Shown piece after piece: positions 6,813 through 14,182 of a DNA stretch of 17,434 nt; the stretch's first letter is position 1, and each line of letters starts with the position of its first letter. The stretch is from Rhodobacteraceae bacterium UBA1957. Its GTDB lineage: Bacteria > Pseudomonadota > Alphaproteobacteria > Rhodobacterales > Rhodobacteraceae. A model generated the notes under the pieces. It was not told the origin of the DNA. It did not search any database and saw only the letters and a program-made list of their open reading frames with translations. The DNA is taken from NCBI GenBank assembly GCA_002336405.1, contig DDEJ01000036.1, forward strand, positions 2,200 to 19,633, written 5' to 3'. Position numbers and translations under genes: made by a program.

Positions 6813-7625
6813 ATGCTGTCGTATCAACATCTGTATCATGCCGGCAACATGGCCGATGTCCACAAACACAGCCTGCTGGCTTGGATGCTGCAGTATCTGA
6901 CCCAAAAAGAGAAGCCAGTCAGCTATATCGAGACCCATGCTGGGCGCGCCCTATACGATCTGACATCTGATGAGGCGATCAAAACCGGCGAGGCCGCCGA
7001 AGGCATCAATCGGGTTTTGGCGGCAAACTGGTTTAGCGAATCCCACCCCTATCTGCAGGCCCTAACTAAGATCCGGGCGCAACACGGCCCGCAAAGCTAT
7101 CCCGGGTCGCCACTTTTAGCGGCCGAAACCTTGCGACCGACCGACAGCCTTCATCTGGCGGAATTGCATCCCCAGGAATCCACTGCGCTTGAATATGCGA
7201 TGTCGCCGTATAGGGCGCGCTGTTATACGCAAGACGGCTTTACCCTGGCGCAATCGCTCTGCCCACCGATGCCACGGCGCGGGATGCTTGTGATTGATCC
7301 AAGCTATGAGATGAAATCAGAATACGGCACCCTGCCCGGCTTTATCCGTCAGATCCACCGTAAATGGCCGGTCGGGATAATCGTACTGTGGTACCCGTTG
7401 CTCACCACAGGGACGCATCACAGCATGGTGGAGGAACTTGCACACATCTGCCCCGCAGGGCTGCGTCACGAGGTGGCTTTTGCCCCAGCGCGCCCAGGCC
7501 ACAAGATGATTGGATCGGGCTTGTTTGTGATCAACCCGCCGTTTGCACTGGCGCCAGAGGCGGCGCGCATGAGCAGATGTTTCAAAAATATCAACCGCAA
7601 CAAACGAGGAAAAGCAAATGACTAA
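6813..7625 (+). CDS. rlmJ: 23S rRNA (adenine(2030)-N6)-methyltransferase RlmJ
   Basis: RlmJ methylates N6 of A2030 in 23S rRNA using S-adenosylmethionine. The 270 aa are close to the E. coli length. Family landmarks are the N-terminal MLSYQHLYHAGNMADVHKHS, ETHAGRALYDL (about 40-50), the YPGSPLLA segment, and the catalytic motif VIDPSYEMKSEY with D162-P-S-Y165, the form of the DPPY amino-methyltransferase motif often seen outside gamma-proteobacteria. WPVGIIVLWYPL and the C-terminal GSGLFVINPPF complete it. The gene overlaps the next ORF by 8 bases, suggesting coupled translation. It lies just downstream of pyrG on the same strand. Confidence 0.93.
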   Translation: MLSYQHLYHAGNMADVHKHSLLAWMLQYLTQKEKPVSYIETHAGRALYDLTSDEAIKTGEAAEGINRVLAANWFSESHPYLQALTKIRAQHGPQSYPGSPLLAAETLRPTDSLHLAELHPQESTALEYAMSPYRARCYTQDGFTLAQSLCPPMPRRGMLVIDPSYEMKSEYGTLPGFIRQIHRKWPVGIIVLWYPLLTTGTHHSMVEELAHICPAGLRHEVAFAPARPGHKMIGSGLFVINPPFALAPEAARMSRCFKNINRNKRGKAND

Positions 7626-7911
7626 AGCTTATTGGATCGTACATGCAACCATCAACGACGTTGATGCATATGCAAAATACCGCGAGGCCAACGCTACAGC
7701 CTTTGCCAAATACAACGGCCGTTTTTTGGTTCGTGGCGGCGCGCAAGAGCTGCGCGAAGGCCAGCAGCGCCCCAGATCAGTTGTGATCGAATTCCCCACA
7801 TTAGAGGCGGCAAAGGCCTGTTACGACAGCCCCGAATATCAAGCCGCCAAAGCCCTGCGCGTGCCGGTCTCTGACATCGATCTTGTGATCGTCGAAGGCT
7901 TTGATATATAA
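7618..7911 (+). CDS. DUF1330 domain protein
   Basis: A 97-aa protein of the DUF1330 family, a small ferredoxin-like (dimeric alpha-beta barrel) fold. Recognised by AYWIVHATINDVDAYAKYRE, the YNGRFLVRGG turn, the SVVIEFPTLEAAKACYDSPE segment and the end (YQAAKALRVPVSDIDLVIVE). No catalytic residue is known for the family and its biochemical role is undefined. ATG 7618 lies inside the last codons of rlmJ, with GAGG about 8 bases upstream, so it is probably translated by coupling. The function cannot be inferred from rlmJ beyond co-expression. Confidence 0.88.
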   Translation: MTKAYWIVHATINDVDAYAKYREANATAFAKYNGRFLVRGGAQELREGQQRPRSVVIEFPTLEAAKACYDSPEYQAAKALRVPVSDIDLVIVEGFDI

Positions 7912-7971
7912 AAGATCCCGCCACCCCACAAAGGGGAAGTCTGGCAGCAATTTAAATCCAGAAAGCCAAAG

Positions 7972-8412
7972 ATGTTTGCAGATTTTCTAAAGCAGCTGAC
8001 CGCACCAAGCCCCGCGCCTATCAAAGACGGGGATGCCCGTTTGGCACTGACCGCTCTGCTCGTGCGAATCGCCCGCACTGATGGCGCTTATATCCAAACC
8101 GAAGTTGATCGGATCGACACCATCACGTCGCTGCGTTACGGTCTGACCCCGGAGGCGGCGGCAAAATTGCGCCAAGACGCCGAAACCCTTGAGAGCGAGG
8201 CCCCAGACACCATTCGCTTTACCCGTGCGATCAAAGATGCTGTGGCATATGAAGACCGCTTAGACGTTATCGAAGGTCTGTGGCAGGTGGTTCTTGCCGA
8301 CGGTACGCGCGAAGCCGAAGAGGATACGCTGCTACGTCTTGTTTCAAGCTTACTCGGCATCAATGACCGCGACAGCGCCTTGGCCCGCCAACGCGTCAGT
8401 CGCACCCTGTGA
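7972..8412 (+). CDS. TerB-fold (COG4103-like) protein
   Basis: A 146-aa all-helical protein of the TerB-like family. Visible helices: LFKD-type start MFADFLKQLTAPSPAP, then DARLALTALLVRIARTDGAY, the ERIxxxL-like EVDRIDTITSLRYGLTPEAA, then RFTRAIKDAVAYEDRLDVIE and LWQVVLADGTREAEEDTLLR, ending VSSLLGINDRDSALAR. The two acidic repeats (RTDGAYIQTEVDRI and LADGTREAEEDTLL) are the typical metal-binding-like helix pairs of this fold. Family names mention tellurite resistance, but single-gene homologues like this occur with no tellurite operon, and no other ter gene is present. Role unknown. It is 60 bases after the DUF1330 gene. Confidence 0.85.
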   Translation: MFADFLKQLTAPSPAPIKDGDARLALTALLVRIARTDGAYIQTEVDRIDTITSLRYGLTPEAAAKLRQDAETLESEAPDTIRFTRAIKDAVAYEDRLDVIEGLWQVVLADGTREAEEDTLLRLVSSLLGINDRDSALARQRVSRTL

Positions 8413-8470
8413 GCTGTCAAATTGAATCCGGTCACAACCCTAGTAACAAAGATGCTATCTAAGGTTGTTT

Positions 8471-8498
8471 TTGACATCAAAGGCCTAGGGCATATTTA
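8471..8498 (+). promoter_or_regulatory. Candidate promoter of the ABC importer operon
   Basis: A consensus TTGACA (8471-8476) is followed after 16 bases by TATTTA (8493-8498). The gap between the TerB-fold gene and the importer is 234 bases, and this is the best box pair in it. Transcription from it would leave a leader of roughly 140 bases holding three small hairpins. Confidence 0.5.
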
Positions 8499-8509
8499 TC
8501 ACAGACGCG

Positions 8510-8593
8510 GGGTGCCGCACCCGTTTTGCATGAAAATGCCTCCATTTTGACCTTTAACAGACCATTAACCACAGATTGATCGTTGAAAATCTG
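8510..8593 (+). promoter_or_regulatory. Structured leader candidate: three hairpins
   Basis: Downstream of the candidate promoter lie GGGTG-CCG-CACCC (8510-8522, followed by GTTTT), AAAATG-CCTC-CATTTT (8533-8548) and CAGATT-N10-AATCTG (8572-8593). The first resembles a short terminator with a poor T-run. Together they could be an attenuator or a mere stabilising leader. No known riboswitch class is recognised. Confidence 0.3.
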
Positions 8594-8646
8594 AAATTAT
8601 AGGGCTTAAGTGGTGCATATATTATGAGCAATGGGACGAGAGCTTA

Positions 8647-9423
8647 GTGTCAGACCCAACACCAGTTATCGAGATTCGTGACTTACACAAAAGTTTTGGC
8701 AAGCTAGAGGTCCTGAAAGGGGTTGATATCTGTGCGCGCAAAGGTGACGTTGTGGCGTTAATCGGGTCTTCGGGTTCGGGAAAGTCAACCCTTTTACGCT
8801 GTATCAACCTATTGGAAAACAGCCAGCAGGGTGACATCTTATTCAAAGACGAACCCGTTCTATGGCAAGGTGATGGTCTTGAACGTCGCCCCGCTGACAC
8901 AAAGCAAGTGCTGCGCATGCGCACCAATCTTTCTATGGTGTTTCAACAGTTCAATCTGTGGTCTCATATGACGATTTTGCAAAATGTAATGGAGGCACCA
9001 GTCACTGTGCTTGGCCTGCCTAAAGACACCGCCGAAACCGCAGCGCGTGGCTATCTTGAAAAAGTTGGCATTGGCGAGAAATGTGATGCCTTTCCTGCCC
9101 AGCTTTCCGGCGGTCAGCAACAGCGTGCAGCGATTGCCCGCGGGCTATGTATGAGCCCAGAGGCGCTGTTATTTGACGAACCCACCTCGGCACTGGACCC
9201 CGAACTTGAACAAGAGGTTATCGCGGTCATTAAGGATTTGGCCAGCGAGGGCCGCACCATGGTGATTGTCACCCACGACATGAAGCTTGCCGCAGATGTC
9301 GCTGACCATGTTGTGTTTTTGCATCTTGGTCGGATAGAAGAAGAAGGCCCGCCGGACACGCTGTTCGGCGCCCCAAAATCACAACGCCTGCAGCAGTTTC
9401 TAAGCTCAACTGTTCCAGCATGA
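8647..9423 (+). CDS. Polar amino acid-type ABC importer ATP-binding protein
   Basis: This is the ATPase of a HisP/GlnQ-class importer, bound to the permeases on the cytoplasmic side. The 258 aa are the family length. Walker A GSSGSGKST is at 40-48, Q-loop VFQQFNLW, signature LSGGQQQR from 153, Walker B LLFDEP with D177/E178, D-loop SALD and the H-loop VTHDM with H210. The insert between Walker A and the Q-loop (GDGLERRPADTKQVLRMRTN) is typical of the histidine/lysine/arginine transporter branch. The start is a GTG with a weak GACGAG-type binding site; the only in-frame start codon before the motif region is this one. It heads a run of eight plus-strand genes. Confidence 0.93.
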   Translation: MSDPTPVIEIRDLHKSFGKLEVLKGVDICARKGDVVALIGSSGSGKSTLLRCINLLENSQQGDILFKDEPVLWQGDGLERRPADTKQVLRMRTNLSMVFQQFNLWSHMTILQNVMEAPVTVLGLPKDTAETAARGYLEKVGIGEKCDAFPAQLSGGQQQRAAIARGLCMSPEALLFDEPTSALDPELEQEVIAVIKDLASEGRTMVIVTHDMKLAADVADHVVFLHLGRIEEEGPPDTLFGAPKSQRLQQFLSSTVPA

Positions 9424-9457
9424 ACACCAAAACCAAACGTTAAACCAAGGAGAGACC

Positions 9458-10174
9458 ATGAAAAATCTTATCTTAACCACAGCCGCCCTGGCCCTGACCG
9501 CCGGATTGGCCTATGCGGGCGACACCGTGCGCCTGGGCACTGAAGGTGCTTACCCTCCGTGGAACTTTATCAATGATGCCGGCGAAGTCGACGGTTTTGA
9601 GCGGGAAGTCGGCGACGAACTGTGCAAACGCGCCAAACTGACCTGTGAATGGGTTGTGAACGATTGGGACAGCATTATCCCCAATCTGGTCTCTGGCAAC
9701 TATGACGCAATTATTGCCGGCATGTCGATCACTGATGAGCGCGATGAAGTAATCGATTTCACCACCAACTACAGCCAGCCTGACCCCTCTGCTTACTTGG
9801 CTCTGTCGAACGATGTAGATCTGGCTGGCGGTGTGATCGCCGCGCAATCCAACACCATTCAATCAGGCTATATCGCCACGACAAGTGCCACTTTAGTTGA
9901 GTTCTCCACACCGGAAGAAACCCTTGCGGCGGTGCGCAACGGCGAGGCTGATGCGGTTCTGGCTGACAAATCCTTTCTGGCGCCAATCGCAGCAGAGAAT
10001 GCCGATCTGATGCTGATGGGCGACAACATCATGCTCGGTGGCGGCGTTGGCATGGGAATTCGTGAAAGCGACGGTGAATTGAAAGATAAATTCTCGGCAG
10101 CCATCGATTCGATGAAGGCAGACGGTTCGCTGAACGCGTTGATCACAAAATGGGAAATCGGCGAAACCTTTTAA
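9458..10174 (+). CDS. Periplasmic polar amino acid-type binding protein
   Basis: This is the soluble periplasmic receptor of the importer (SBP_bac_3, the HisJ/ArgT type). The 238 aa open with a signal peptide: MKNLILTTAALALTAGLAYA, cleaved near AYA-G. The mature part has VRLGTEGAYPPWNF, the standard start of the first lobe. GFEREVGDELCKRAKLTCEW follows, with two Cys that may form the disulfide seen in HisJ, then YDAIIAGMSITDERDEVIDF, whose Arg after SITDE normally grips the ligand carboxylate. NGEADAVLADKSFL is the second-lobe Asp region. This predicts an amino-acid-like or opine-like ligand, not a plain diamine; the exact ligand is not visible. AAGGAGAGACC is a strong ribosome binding site. 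Confidence 0.92.
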   Translation: MKNLILTTAALALTAGLAYAGDTVRLGTEGAYPPWNFINDAGEVDGFEREVGDELCKRAKLTCEWVVNDWDSIIPNLVSGNYDAIIAGMSITDERDEVIDFTTNYSQPDPSAYLALSNDVDLAGGVIAAQSNTIQSGYIATTSATLVEFSTPEETLAAVRNGEADAVLADKSFLAPIAAENADLMLMGDNIMLGGGVGMGIRESDGELKDKFSAAIDSMKADGSLNALITKWEIGETF

Positions 10175-10183
10175 TCGTCTTCA

Positions 10184-10208
10184 GGCGAAGGGCCTTGCGC
10201 CCTTTGCC
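10184..10208 (+). terminator. Strong hairpin after the binding-protein gene
   Basis: GGCGAAGGGC and GCCCTTTGCC form a 10-base-pair stem (one G-U pair) with a CTTGC loop, starting 9 bases after the binding-protein stop. A C-run, not a T-run, follows, so it is more likely an mRNA-stabilising or partial-termination element. Such elements often keep binding-protein mRNA more abundant than permease mRNA. That role is inference. Confidence 0.5.
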
Positions 10209-10241
10209 ACCCCCCCGACAACCTGCCGCCAAGTTCGCCTG

Positions 10242-10260
10242 TATCGGGCCCCACCCGATA
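10242..10260 (+). repeat. Second hairpin before the first permease gene
   Basis: TATCGGG-CCCCA-CCCGATA is a perfect 7-base-pair stem with a 5-base loop. It lies 33 bases after the previous hairpin and about 28 bases before the ATC where the permease reading frame and ribosome binding site suggest initiation. It may shield or organise the permease ribosome binding region. Confidence 0.4.
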
Positions 10261-10318
10261 TCCGCTCTAAGCCCCGAAGAGGCCCCCCATCTTTACGTCC
10301 TGTTCTGACCCCGAATTA

Positions 10319-11173
10319 TTGCCTCAGGTGCAATGGCTGTCGTGTTACCTGACCACGGGCAAGCACATGGGCTTTTATACCTCATTTGCGACAGTCTTGC
10401 TGTTGCTGGCTATCACGGCACCGACGGCGCTGATGTTCGGCTTTGCCGGTGCCAGTGCTGCGCGTTCGCAGTTTGCGCCGGTGCGGTGGTTTGGAAAAAT
10501 CTATATCGCCATTGTGCGCGGTGTTCCCGATATTGTTTTCTTTTTATTTTTCGTCATTGCTCTGGATCAGGCGTTGGAATGGATGCGCCATAAAACGCTC
10601 TGCCCAGACTGGACCGAGAACATTCGCCAAGGCGCAGATTTTGTTGTCTGTCAGGCGGCCAAACTGCCACAGGGGGACTCGCCGCAATGGGTGCATAAAA
10701 CCTATGGGTTTGCCCTGGCGGTATTTACGTTTGCGATCGTCTTTGGCGCCTTTGCCAGCAATGTGCTTTTTGGCGCAATGCAAGCGGTACCGCGCGCCCA
10801 GATCGAGACGGCTGAAGCTTACGGAATGACAAGACGCCAGAGCTTTTGGCGTATTCTGGTGCCACAGATGTGGGTCTATGCCCTGCCCGGCCTTTCAAAT
10901 CTGTGGATTGTTTTGATCAAATCCACGCCGCTGTTGTTTTTGCTGGGCATCGAAGACATCGTTTATTGGGCCAACGAACTCGGCGGCAGCAAACTGGCCC
11001 GGTTCAGCGCCTATCCCCATGGTGATTGGCGCATGTGGTATTTTCTAGCACTGTTGGTCTTCTACCTTGCCTTCACCAAAGCCTCTGAGGTGATACTGGA
11101 CAGATTAATGAAAAAACTGACCTATGGCCAAGCCACTACAGGTGGTGCGCAACAACTGGCAGCAGGCCAATGA
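10319..11173 (+). CDS. Polar amino acid-type ABC importer permease 1 (HisQ-like)
   Basis: One of the two membrane channel subunits of the importer. About 284 aa counting from TTG 10319, with a first transmembrane helix FATVLLLLAITAPTALMFGF, the second around IYIAIVRGVPDIVFFLFFVI, and later helices including FALAVFTFAIVFGAFASNVL. The coupling-helix motif is ETAEAYGMTRRQSFWRILVP (the EAA loop). A longer-than-usual periplasmic loop with two Cys (LCPDW ... FVVC) lies between. The start is uncertain. The frame stays open upstream to 10271 and reads FTSCSDPELLPQVQWLSCYL, which looks like real protein, yet it has no ATG/GTG/TTG before 10319. An ATC at 10289 has AAGAGG six bases upstream. TTG 10319, GTG 10328 and ATG 10367 lack a Shine-Dalgarno. 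Its stop overlaps the next start (ATGA). Confidence 0.88.
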   Translation: MPQVQWLSCYLTTGKHMGFYTSFATVLLLLAITAPTALMFGFAGASAARSQFAPVRWFGKIYIAIVRGVPDIVFFLFFVIALDQALEWMRHKTLCPDWTENIRQGADFVVCQAAKLPQGDSPQWVHKTYGFALAVFTFAIVFGAFASNVLFGAMQAVPRAQIETAEAYGMTRRQSFWRILVPQMWVYALPGLSNLWIVLIKSTPLLFLLGIEDIVYWANELGGSKLARFSAYPHGDWRMWYFLALLVFYLAFTKASEVILDRLMKKLTYGQATTGGAQQLAAGQ

Positions 11174-11976
11174 GCTGCTGGGATACCGTCGCGGATTATG
11201 GCCTCAGAGCAATCGGCATCGGTCTGCGGGGCTTGCCAAAAACCGATTTTACCCTGTGCCAACAGGTGACACTGATCGGATCGGGCATGATCTGGAATGT
11301 CTATTTTGGTGTAATTTCACTGTTTGTTGGATTTTTCTTTGCGATATCACTGGCTTTGGGTAAATTTTCAGACCGGTGGTGGCTTCGGCTTCCTGCAGAT
11401 TGGTTTGTGTTTATCTTCCGGGGCTCACCACTGTTTATCCAACTATTCTTTGCCTATTTTCTCTTTCTTAGCCTTAAAAAACACTATTCGTTTTTCGATC
11501 CGTTCACTGCCGCTTGGTTGGGGGCGTTGATCGTGCTGGTTTGTAACACAGCGGCCTATTCGGCGTCTATTTTTCACGGTGCCCTGCTGTCGATCCCGAA
11601 AGGCGATATAGAGGCTGCCGATGCCTATGGGCTGTCTGGTTGGACACGGTTTCGCAAAATCATCTGGCCGACGATGTTGCGACTGGGTTGGCCGGCCTAT
11701 ACCAATGAAGCAATTTTTTTGTTTCACGCCACAGCACTGGTTTTTTTCTCTGCGTTTCCGGCCTGGCAACAACGTGGAGATGCGTTGTATTACGCAAGTT
11801 ACTTTGCCGATAAAACTTTCAATCCGTTTGTACCCTACCCGATACTTGGGGGATTTTTCATCTTGCTGACCCTTCTGGTCATTGGGTTTTTCAGCGCGAT
11901 CAACCGCCGACTGAACCGGCATATTCCAGCAGAGGATTACCAAAAAATCCGCTTGCGCTTGAACATGTTCCGGTAA
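11170..11976 (+). CDS. Polar amino acid-type ABC importer permease 2 (HisM-like)
   Basis: Second channel subunit, 268 aa. Transmembrane helices are near LIGSGMIWNVYFGVISLFVG, then FVFIFRGSPLFIQLFFAYFL, LGALIVLVCNTAAYSASIFH and ILGGFFILLTLLVIGFFSAI. FRGSPLFIQ is the conserved segment of the HisMQ permeases. The EAA-type loop is GDIEAADAYGLSGWTRFRKI followed by IWPTMLRLGWPAY. The ATG overlaps the previous stop by 4 bases (ATGA), which fixes both the start and co-translation with permease 1. After its stop the sequence becomes strongly AT-rich with likely regulatory signals, so the importer operon may end here. Confidence 0.9.
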   Translation: MSCWDTVADYGLRAIGIGLRGLPKTDFTLCQQVTLIGSGMIWNVYFGVISLFVGFFFAISLALGKFSDRWWLRLPADWFVFIFRGSPLFIQLFFAYFLFLSLKKHYSFFDPFTAAWLGALIVLVCNTAAYSASIFHGALLSIPKGDIEAADAYGLSGWTRFRKIIWPTMLRLGWPAYTNEAIFLFHATALVFFSAFPAWQQRGDALYYASYFADKTFNPFVPYPILGGFFILLTLLVIGFFSAINRRLNRHIPAEDYQKIRLRLNMFR

Positions 11977-11984
11977 TATTATAA

Positions 11985-11996
11985 ATTTGATCAAAT
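11985..11996. promoter_or_regulatory. Perfect 12-base palindrome, operator candidate
   Basis: ATTTGATCAAAT is a perfect palindrome in the AT-rich gap between permease 2 and the first GS-like gene, directly upstream of a likely promoter. TTGAT recurs at 11987, 11998 and 12008, spaced 11 and 10 bases apart and so on one face of the helix. The family of the binder (GntR, LacI, MarR and others use such sites) cannot be told. Confidence 0.45.
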
Positions 11997-12007
11997 GTTG
12001 ATACCAC

Positions 12008-12035
12008 TTGATTAAAAAGTGCATTTAAATAATAA
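12008..12035 (+). promoter_or_regulatory. Candidate promoter of the GS/amidotransferase/oxidase genes
   Basis: TTGATT (12008-12013) and TAATAA (12030-12035) are 16 bases apart, about 70 bases before the first synthetase start, and overlap the TTGAT repeats. A CACTT-N7-AAGTG hairpin (12005-12021) also overlaps. The -35 and -10 boxes are acceptable rather than strong. Confidence 0.35.
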
Positions 12036-12105
12036 ACATGGCACAATCTTCTTTTATATTTATGATCAAAAATAAATGTATGACGCAAGACTTATGGAGA
12101 GACTG

Positions 12106-13440
12106 ATGCAAGATTGGCTTGACCAGCACGCAGATATTACGGCGTTGCGCTTGGCCGTGGCCGATCTTAACGGCCAAGCCCGCGGTAAACGACTGCCGCG
12201 GCAATTTTCGGGTAAGGTTTTTGATGGTGGCACAAGATTGCCATTTTCAACGCTGAATGTGGATCTTCTGGGCCAAGATATCGACGACAGCCCACTGGTA
12301 TTTGACAGTGGCGACGCAGACGGCTTGCTTGTGCCCACAGAACGCGGTTTTATCCCTATGCCGTGGCTCGACACACCAACGGCGATGTTGCCCATGGGGA
12401 TGTTCCACCCCGACAATACTGCATTTGATGGTGATCCCCGCCATGCGCTGCACCGGGTGCTTGAGCGCTACACACTGCATCACCTGACCCCGGTGTCTGC
12501 CATTGAAATGGAGTTTTATCTGATTGACACCTCGGGACCGGCCCCCCAGATACCCTGCGTGCCGGGCACCGCATATCGTCATGCGGTGCCCGATACTTTG
12601 TCGATCAGCGCGCTGGATGATTTTGACGGGTTTTTAACTGATCTATATGCCGCTTGCAAAGCGATGGATATTCCCGCCGATGCCGCGATCTCGGAAAGTG
12701 GTGTAGGTCAGTTTGAAATTAATCTTCTGCATTGTGATGATGCGCTGCGCACCGCCGATAACGCTTGGTTGTTTAAAATTGCAGCCAAAGGCGTGGCCCG
12801 CAAACACGGATTTACCGCCAGTTTTATGGCCAAACCCTACCCCGACAGCGCTGGATCCGGAATGCACAGCCATTTTTCGGTGCTGGATGCCGAAGGCCGG
12901 AATATTTTTGATGACGGCAGCCCAAACGGATCAGAGACGCTGCGCCACGCCGTGGCGGGCTGTCTTGCCGCCATGGCAGATAGCAGTTTGATTTTTGCAC
13001 CTTTCGACAACAGCTTTGAGCGTCTTGTGCCCGGGGCCCATGCTCCGACGTCTCTGTGCTGGGGATATGACAATCGCACCACAGCATTGCGGATACCAGC
13101 AGGGCCACCAAAAGCACGCAGGATCGAACACCGCGTCGCCGGGGCCGATACCAATCCATACTTAATGCTGGCCGCCATCCTTGGGGCCGCGTTGAACGGA
13201 ATTGAGGACAAAACCCCAGCACCACCAGCCATCACGGGCAACGCCTATGGCCACGCCGCGCCACAAATTGCACAAACCCTCGAACAGGCGATCACCAACT
13301 TTGAGCACAGCGACCACATCAAGCGCTTGTTCCCAGCGCTGATGATCGATAACTTTTCCCGCACCAAACACCAAGAAAACCGTATTCTGACGGATCTGGA
13401 CAGCAAAACGCGCAGCGCGATTTACCTCAAGGCTCTCTAA
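12106..13440 (+). CDS. PuuA-like glutamine synthetase family ligase 1
   Basis: A glutamine synthetase family enzyme of the gamma-glutamylamine type (PuuA/GlnA3-like), which couples an amine or amino group to the gamma carboxyl of glutamate using ATP. With ATG 12106 it is 444 aa. The beta-grasp domain has the VADLNGQARGKRLP strand at about 18-31. The catalytic domain carries AIEMEFYLID, ESGVGQFEINLLH, FMAKPYPDSAGSGMHSHFSV (GSGMHSH from 250), and NRTTALRIP...ARRIEHRVAGADTNPYL with the ATP/glutamate-binding arginines. ATG 12106 is chosen for GGAGAGACTG just upstream; ATG 12076 and 12094 have no such site. It is the first of two synthetases that flank an amidotransferase. Substrate unknown. Confidence 0.9.
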   Translation: MQDWLDQHADITALRLAVADLNGQARGKRLPRQFSGKVFDGGTRLPFSTLNVDLLGQDIDDSPLVFDSGDADGLLVPTERGFIPMPWLDTPTAMLPMGMFHPDNTAFDGDPRHALHRVLERYTLHHLTPVSAIEMEFYLIDTSGPAPQIPCVPGTAYRHAVPDTLSISALDDFDGFLTDLYAACKAMDIPADAAISESGVGQFEINLLHCDDALRTADNAWLFKIAAKGVARKHGFTASFMAKPYPDSAGSGMHSHFSVLDAEGRNIFDDGSPNGSETLRHAVAGCLAAMADSSLIFAPFDNSFERLVPGAHAPTSLCWGYDNRTTALRIPAGPPKARRIEHRVAGADTNPYLMLAAILGAALNGIEDKTPAPPAITGNAYGHAAPQIAQTLEQAITNFEHSDHIKRLFPALMIDNFSRTKHQENRILTDLDSKTRSAIYLKAL

Positions 13441-13501
13441 ACAAGCTTGTTGTCCAGAGCTTGTGGACATAAGCTAACTCAAAAAACTGAACAGGTGTTT
13501 T

Positions 13502-14182
13502 ATGAAGATCGGTATTTTGGCAACCGGACATGCGCCAGACAGTCTCAAGGCTAAGCTTGGTGATTATCCGGCGATGTTCACAACGTTGTTGGAGGGGCAC
13601 GGGTTTACCTTTAAAACATGGGATATTGAAAATCAGCAATTTCCACAGTCACTTACACAGGCTGATGGCTGGCTAATCACCGGCTCGCGCCACGGCGTTT
13701 ACGAAGACCACCCTTGGATTGCGCCTTTGGAAACCTTTGTCCGGCGGGCATATGAGGCCCATATCCCCATGGTTGGCGTTTGCTTCGGTCACCAGATCAT
13801 CGCACAGGCATTGGGCGGAACGGTCGCCAAATTTGCTGGCGGTTGGAACATAGGCCATACCGAATATACCTTCGAAGGCGCGCCACTTGCTCTGAATGCT
13901 TGGCATCAGGATCAGGTGACCCAAATTCCAGCTGACGCCCGGGTGGTTGGACAAAATAGCTTTTGCGAAAACGCCTTTCTGGTCTATGGCAACCGCGCCT
14001 TTACACTGCAGGCCCATCCCGAGTTTGAAGCCGCGTTTATCGAGGGTCTGATCCGCACGCGCGCGCCGGGCGTTGTGCCAGCAGACTTGATACAAGCCGC
14101 CCGTGATGCGCTCGACAACCCCATTCAAAATAACGTTATTGCCGAGACAATGGCGAATTTTTTCAAGTTTAAGAGGCCATAA
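13502..14182 (+). CDS. Class I glutamine amidotransferase family protein
   Basis: A GMP synthase-type class I glutamine amidotransferase (flavodoxin-like) domain standing alone, 226 aa. The catalytic triad is complete: nucleophile elbow GVCFGHQIIA with C94, and QAHPEF with H172 and E174. The oxyanion region is LITGSRHGVYEDHPWI, and NAWHQDQV is the AWH strand of this family. No synthetase domain is attached. Between two PuuA-like ligases, the likely job is a PuuD-like gamma-glutamyl hydrolase that returns glutamate after the amine has been oxidised, though this family is distinct from E. coli PuuD. The ATG has ACAGGTG upstream. The stop overlaps the next start by one base (TAATG). Confidence 0.88.
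   Translation: MKIGILATGHAPDSLKAKLGDYPAMFTTLLEGHGFTFKTWDIENQQFPQSLTQADGWLITGSRHGVYEDHPWIAPLETFVRRAYEAHIPMVGVCFGHQIIAQALGGTVAKFAGGWNIGHTEYTFEGAPLALNAWHQDQVTQIPADARVVGQNSFCENAFLVYGNRAFTLQAHPEFEAAFIEGLIRTRAPGVVPADLIQAARDALDNPIQNNVIAETMANFFKFKRP

Noticed and set aside
7972..8412. Tellurite resistance determinant
   Set aside because: Only the TerB fold is present; no terC, terD or other ter genes are near, and lone TerB-like proteins are common without such a role.
12039..12054. Sigma-54-like TGGCAC upstream of the first GS-like ligase
   Set aside because: The -24-like TGGCAC is present, but the -12 position, five bases on, reads TCTTT instead of TTGC, so the second essential element is missing.
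13441..13470. Palindrome ACAAGCTTGT and TGTCC/GGACA dyad after the first ligase as a terminator
   Set aside because: The stems are short with no T-run, and the next three genes are closely packed on the same strand, so read-through is more likely.
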